Origin: JBHELQ01 sp046262995 | GTDB lineage: Bacteria > Actinomycetota > Thermoleophilia > Solirubrobacterales > Thermoleophilaceae | Direction of reading: 5' to 3' | Assembly: GCA_046262995.1 (NCBI GenBank) | Contig: JBHELQ010000122.1 | Span: forward strand, 1 to 64,000 | Length of the DNA stretch: 64,000 nucleotides | The notes under the pieces: generated by a model | The model's database searches: none | The model's input: the letters and a program-made list of their open reading frames with translations, nothing else | Told to the model about the DNA's origin: nothing | Shown here: in pieces, positions 61,629 through 64,000 of the stretch | Numbering within the stretch: position 1 is the first letter of the stretch | How the letters are laid out: each line of letters begins with the position of its first letter | Made by a program: the position numbers and the translations under genes

Positions 61629-62195
61629 GTGGCCCGCATCGCGCTGGACATCGACTCCACCCTGCACCACTACTGGGACCTGCTGGAGCGCATCGCACGT
61701 GAGCGCTACGGCGTGCAGCTGCCCTACGAGGAGCAGCGCGGCTGGGGCATCACGGCGCTCGAGCGGGATGCTCTGATCCATTGCGTCGAGGAGACGCACT
61801 CGGACCAGAACATCGAGGAGGCGGTGCCCTACCCGGGCGCGGTGGAGGCGATCCGGGACTGGCACCGGGAGGGGCACTGGATCCACGTGACCAGCCACCG
61901 CCGCGACGCCGCACACGCTGCCACGGCCCGCTGGCTCGAAGCCATCGAGCTGCCGTACGACGACCTGCACTGCTCGTTCGACAAGATCACGCGCTGCGTC
62001 GAGCTGGACATCGACCTGCTCGTCGACGACAGCCCAGTGAACATCACGCGCGCCCGCGAGGCCGGGATGCTCGCCGCCACGATCGTCCACCCGTGGAACG
62101 AGGAGCTGGTGGGCCGGGACGGTGTCTACGGAGGCCGAGACTGGTTCGAGCTGCGGGAGCGGCTCAAGCCCGTGCTGGAGAGCTACCCGGCGTAG
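61629..62195 (+). CDS. HAD-family 5'(3')-deoxyribonucleotidase-like protein
   Basis: A 188-residue HAD phosphatase of the NT5C-like class. Motif I is LDIDSTL with Asp7 and Asp9, motif II is VTSHR, and motif IV is the acidic LLVDDSPVNI. Relatives dephosphorylate (deoxy)nucleotides. Its last 13 bases overlap the convergent cyclo-ligase-like gene. Confidence 0.8.
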   Translation: MARIALDIDSTLHHYWDLLERIARERYGVQLPYEEQRGWGITALERDALIHCVEETHSDQNIEEAVPYPGAVEAIRDWHREGHWIHVTSHRRDAAHAATARWLEAIELPYDDLHCSFDKITRCVELDIDLLVDDSPVNITRAREAGMLAATIVHPWNEELVGRDGVYGGRDWFELRERLKPVLESYPA

Positions 62196-62899
62196 CCGAA
62201 GCGTTCCAGCACCGGGATCTCGTGGATCTGGGGCGGCTGGAGATGGTCCCAGAGGATCCCGGCCGGGCGGCGGTAGGCGCCGTCGACCTCGATCACCGCC
62301 CGCGGGGTCGCGATGAGGTTGAGCGGTATGTCGTGGCCGGTCATCAGCAGGTTCTCCCGCACTATCTGGATCGGGTGGACGGTCGTGGCGATCACCGTGC
62401 GACGATCGATCCGCCCGGCCTCGGTCAGGAGGCCGTACTCGAGGTCGGAGAAGCCGCCGCCCTTGCCGAGCCGGGCGCCCTTGAGGTTGACGGCGACCGA
62501 GCCGGTCAGGACCAGGTCGAGCTCCGGCACCTGGTCGAAATCGATCACCTTGCCGTGCTTGAGGGCGCCCTTGATCGTGGCCGCCTCGCGCTGCTCGTCG
62601 TCGGAGAGCCGGCGGGGGTCGAGCAGGCGGAAGGGGTGCTGGTCGCGCAGTCGGGGGACCGCCATCACCAGGACCTTGCCCTGGCTCAGCGCCAGGCGGC
62701 GGACGTGCGTCTGGGGCGAGTCGGGGTTGGCCTTGATGATCTCTGCCGCGAGCCAGGTGGGGTGGCGCGTCAGCCGCTCGGCCGCCGGCTTGGCGCCGGC
62801 GAAGTTCGGGATGCGGCCCTCCGCACCCGGGAAGCGGGAGACCCCCTCGCGATCCATCGCGCGCCAGATGTCGCGGCGGACCTGCTCCTTCGAGCGCAC
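62183..62899 (-). CDS. 5-formyltetrahydrofolate cyclo-ligase-like protein
   Basis: A 238-residue protein of the MTHFS superfamily: an N-terminal basic stretch KEQVRRDIWRAMD, the phosphate-binding GARLGKGGGFSDLEYGLL (in place of the usual G-R-G-x-G-Y-Y-D) and ATTVHPIQIV. The glycine loop ends FSDLEY, as in MTHFSD-type paralogues rather than classical cyclo-ligase, so the ATP-dependent folate activity is possible but not certain. The GTG at 62899 is preceded by a TAGGAT box. Confidence 0.75.
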   Translation of the reverse strand: MRSKEQVRRDIWRAMDREGVSRFPGAEGRIPNFAGAKPAAERLTRHPTWLAAEIIKANPDSPQTHVRRLALSQGKVLVMAVPRLRDQHPFRLLDPRRLSDDEQREAATIKGALKHGKVIDFDQVPELDLVLTGSVAVNLKGARLGKGGGFSDLEYGLLTEAGRIDRRTVIATTVHPIQIVRENLLMTGHDIPLNLIATPRAVIEVDGAYRRPAGILWDHLQPPQIHEIPVLERFGYAG

Positions 62900-62907
62900 G
62901 GCGAGGC

Positions 62908-62913
62908 ATCCTA
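62908..62913 (-). promoter_or_regulatory. candidate -10 box of the cyclo-ligase-like gene (leaderless type)
   Basis: GCTAGGAT on the minus strand; the hexamer TAGGAT ends 8 bases before the GTG at 62899. Confidence 0.55.
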
Positions 62914-62938
62914 GCCTCGCGCCACGGGCGCGCCCTGC

Positions 62939-62944
62939 CAGAAT
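62939..62944 (+). promoter_or_regulatory. candidate -10 box of the acyltransferase gene
   Basis: CAGAAT ends 8 bases before the GTG at 62953. It differs from the TANNNT pattern at the first base, so it is weaker. Confidence 0.4.
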
Positions 62945-62952
62945 CCGCCGCC

Positions 62953-63855
62953 GTGGACGAGTCGGACAGGACGACCCTGAGCCCGGAGGAGCACGAGCGC
63001 GACGTGGCGGCCTCGCGCCTGCCGGCGGTTCGGCGCGAGGAGCTCCGCCGCCACCTGCCCGGCGTCGAGCCGGACAGGCAGCTGAACGACTGGGGCCGCT
63101 CGGAGCGCGTCGAGGGGTTCTTCGACCGTTCGGTCGGCGACTTCCTCTACCGCTACTGGTTCCGCACCGAGGTCGAGGGGATCGAGAACGTGCCGTCGGC
63201 CGGGGGCGCCCTGCTCGTGTCGAACCATGGCGGCGCCCTGCCGCCGGACGCCGGGATGATCGTGAAGGCGGTGCGCGAGGAACACCCGCACCCGCGTCCC
63301 GTGAACATCACCGTCGAGCACTTCTTCAAGGGGTATCCCGGCGCCTCGATGCTGATGCCGAAGATCGGCTGCGTCGCCGCCCACCCGGCCAACGTGGACC
63401 GCCTGCTCTACGACGAGGGTCAGCTCGTGCTCGTCTTCCCCGAAGGCCGCAAGGGAACTCAGAAGCTCTACAAGGACCGCTACCGGCTGCGACGCTTCGG
63501 GCGCGGCGGCTTCGTCGAGGCGGCCATGCGCGCCCGCGTCCCGATCGTGCCGATCGCCGTCCTGGGGGCGGAGGAGGCCGCGCCCGTCTTCGCCCAGCTC
63601 GCGTTGCTCCGGCGGCTGACCGGATTGCTCTACTTCCCGATCACGCCGACCTTCCCGCACTTCGGCCTGGCCGGGATGCTCGGCTACCTGCCTGCGAAGT
63701 TCCGCATCCGCTTCCTGGAGCCGATCACCTTCGACGACCACGGCCTGCACGAGGACAAGGCCCTGGTGCAGACGGTCTCGCACGAGATCCGGGCCCGGAT
63801 CCAGGAGAGCCTGTGGCAGATGCTCGGCAAGCGCAAGTCCGTCTGGTTCGGGTAG
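62953..63855 (+). CDS. lysophospholipid acyltransferase (PlsC-like) family protein
   Basis: A 300-residue acyltransferase with the catalytic block SNHGGALPPDAG (H-x5-D spacing slightly longer than the standard HxxxxD), the acceptor-binding FPEGRKG and VPIVPIAVLGAEE. Relatives transfer acyl chains to lysophosphatidic acid or other glycerol lipids. The 55-residue N-terminus is charged and there is only weak hydrophobic character, so membrane attachment is probably peripheral. It is followed 5 bases after the stop by an epimerase gene, the likely operon partner. Confidence 0.82.
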   Translation: MDESDRTTLSPEEHERDVAASRLPAVRREELRRHLPGVEPDRQLNDWGRSERVEGFFDRSVGDFLYRYWFRTEVEGIENVPSAGGALLVSNHGGALPPDAGMIVKAVREEHPHPRPVNITVEHFFKGYPGASMLMPKIGCVAAHPANVDRLLYDEGQLVLVFPEGRKGTQKLYKDRYRLRRFGRGGFVEAAMRARVPIVPIAVLGAEEAAPVFAQLALLRRLTGLLYFPITPTFPHFGLAGMLGYLPAKFRIRFLEPITFDDHGLHEDKALVQTVSHEIRARIQESLWQMLGKRKSVWFG

Positions 63856-63860
63856 CGGCG

Positions 63861-64000
63861 GTGTCGTCGAAGCGCGTTCTGGTCACCGGTCTCTCGACCT
63901 ACTGGGGCGGGCGCCTCGCGCAGGCGCTCGAGTCCGATCCCACGATCGAGGCGATCGTGGGCGTGGACAACGAGGACCCGAACGTCGAGCTCGAGCGCAC
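63861..64000 (+). CDS. NAD-dependent epimerase/dehydratase-like protein (partial)
   Basis: Only the first 46 codons lie in the window. The GTG at 63861 opens VSSKRVLVTGLSTYWGGRLAQALESDP, a Rossmann nucleotide-binding loop of the short-chain dehydrogenase type with the variant GLSTYWGG, and VVGVD-like IVGVDNEDP marks the end of strand 2. Function beyond fold cannot be stated. Confidence 0.65.
   Translation, partial: MSSKRVLVTGLSTYWGGRLAQALESDPTIEAIVGVDNEDPNVELER

Overview
The window is about 70% GC throughout, is packed with genes on both strands, and uses GTG starts freely. Gene content and order point to a Gram-positive actinobacterial chromosome. The evidence is an rpmB / DAK2 protein / recG / rsmD / coaD / coiled-coil / DUF177 / rpmF / plsX / acpP / rnc / smc / ftsY / ffh / rpsP / KH / rimM / trmD / rplS / lepB / rnhB / yraN / comM / dprA series, zinc-type (C+) ribosomal proteins L28 and L32, and an F420-type Ddn-like protein. 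The style fits the class Thermoleophilia (Solirubrobacterales or relatives), but that placement is inference. No rRNA, tRNA, insertion sequence, CRISPR array or prophage was recognised, and no gene-free stretch exceeds about 220 bases.

Layout. (1) 1-2523: a partial alpha/beta hydrolase, peptide deformylase and an FMN-dependent lactate 2-monooxygenase-like enzyme. (2) 2531-9747, minus strand: a tightly overlapping two-carbon-acid operon of lactate/glycolate permease, glcD, glcE, glcF and malate synthase A. It should import and oxidise glycolate (or lactate) and condense the glyoxylate with acetyl-CoA. (3) 9849-11468: an NTF2-like protein, fmt and a double zinc-ribbon protein. (4) 11465-29936: a surface-polysaccharide/envelope region. 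It holds a flippase-like protein, methyltransferase, GT2, a 63-residue DPGSGS membrane protein, a kinase-like/methyltransferase fusion, a membrane sulfatase-like protein, a lipoprotein, a secreted GH2, an LPG-synthase-like TM protein, three GT-C-type membrane glycosyltransferases, a UDP-galactopyranose-mutase-like flavoprotein and a secreted GH6. (5) 30021-33514: riboflavin operon ribD-ribE-ribBA-ribH with a 16-bp palindrome just upstream. (6) 33537-58056: the conserved translation, secretion, lipid, SMC, SRP and competence block, interrupted between smc and ftsY by a secreted repeat protein set between two strong hairpins. (7) 58067-64000: small hypotheticals, ilvD, an alpha/beta hydrolase, a 5'-nucleotidase-like HAD, a 5-formyl-THF cyclo-ligase-like protein, a lysophospholipid acyltransferase and the start of an epimerase.

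The most pervasive unexplained signal is regulatory. About twenty genes have a TANNNT box (often GCTAGNCT) ending only 6-10 bases, most often 8, before an ATG or GTG, with no ribosome binding site between. This is the geometry expected of leaderless mRNAs. Genes inside operons instead use ATGA/GTGA/TGATG stop-start overlaps. Other points to check: lepB and gloA lack any ATG/GTG/TTG that would keep an essential residue; RNase III lacks three of the usual acidic residues; the GH6 lacks two of the usual catalytic-site aspartates; and the small-membrane-protein / methyltransferase-fusion / sulfatase-like cassette has no function I can assign.
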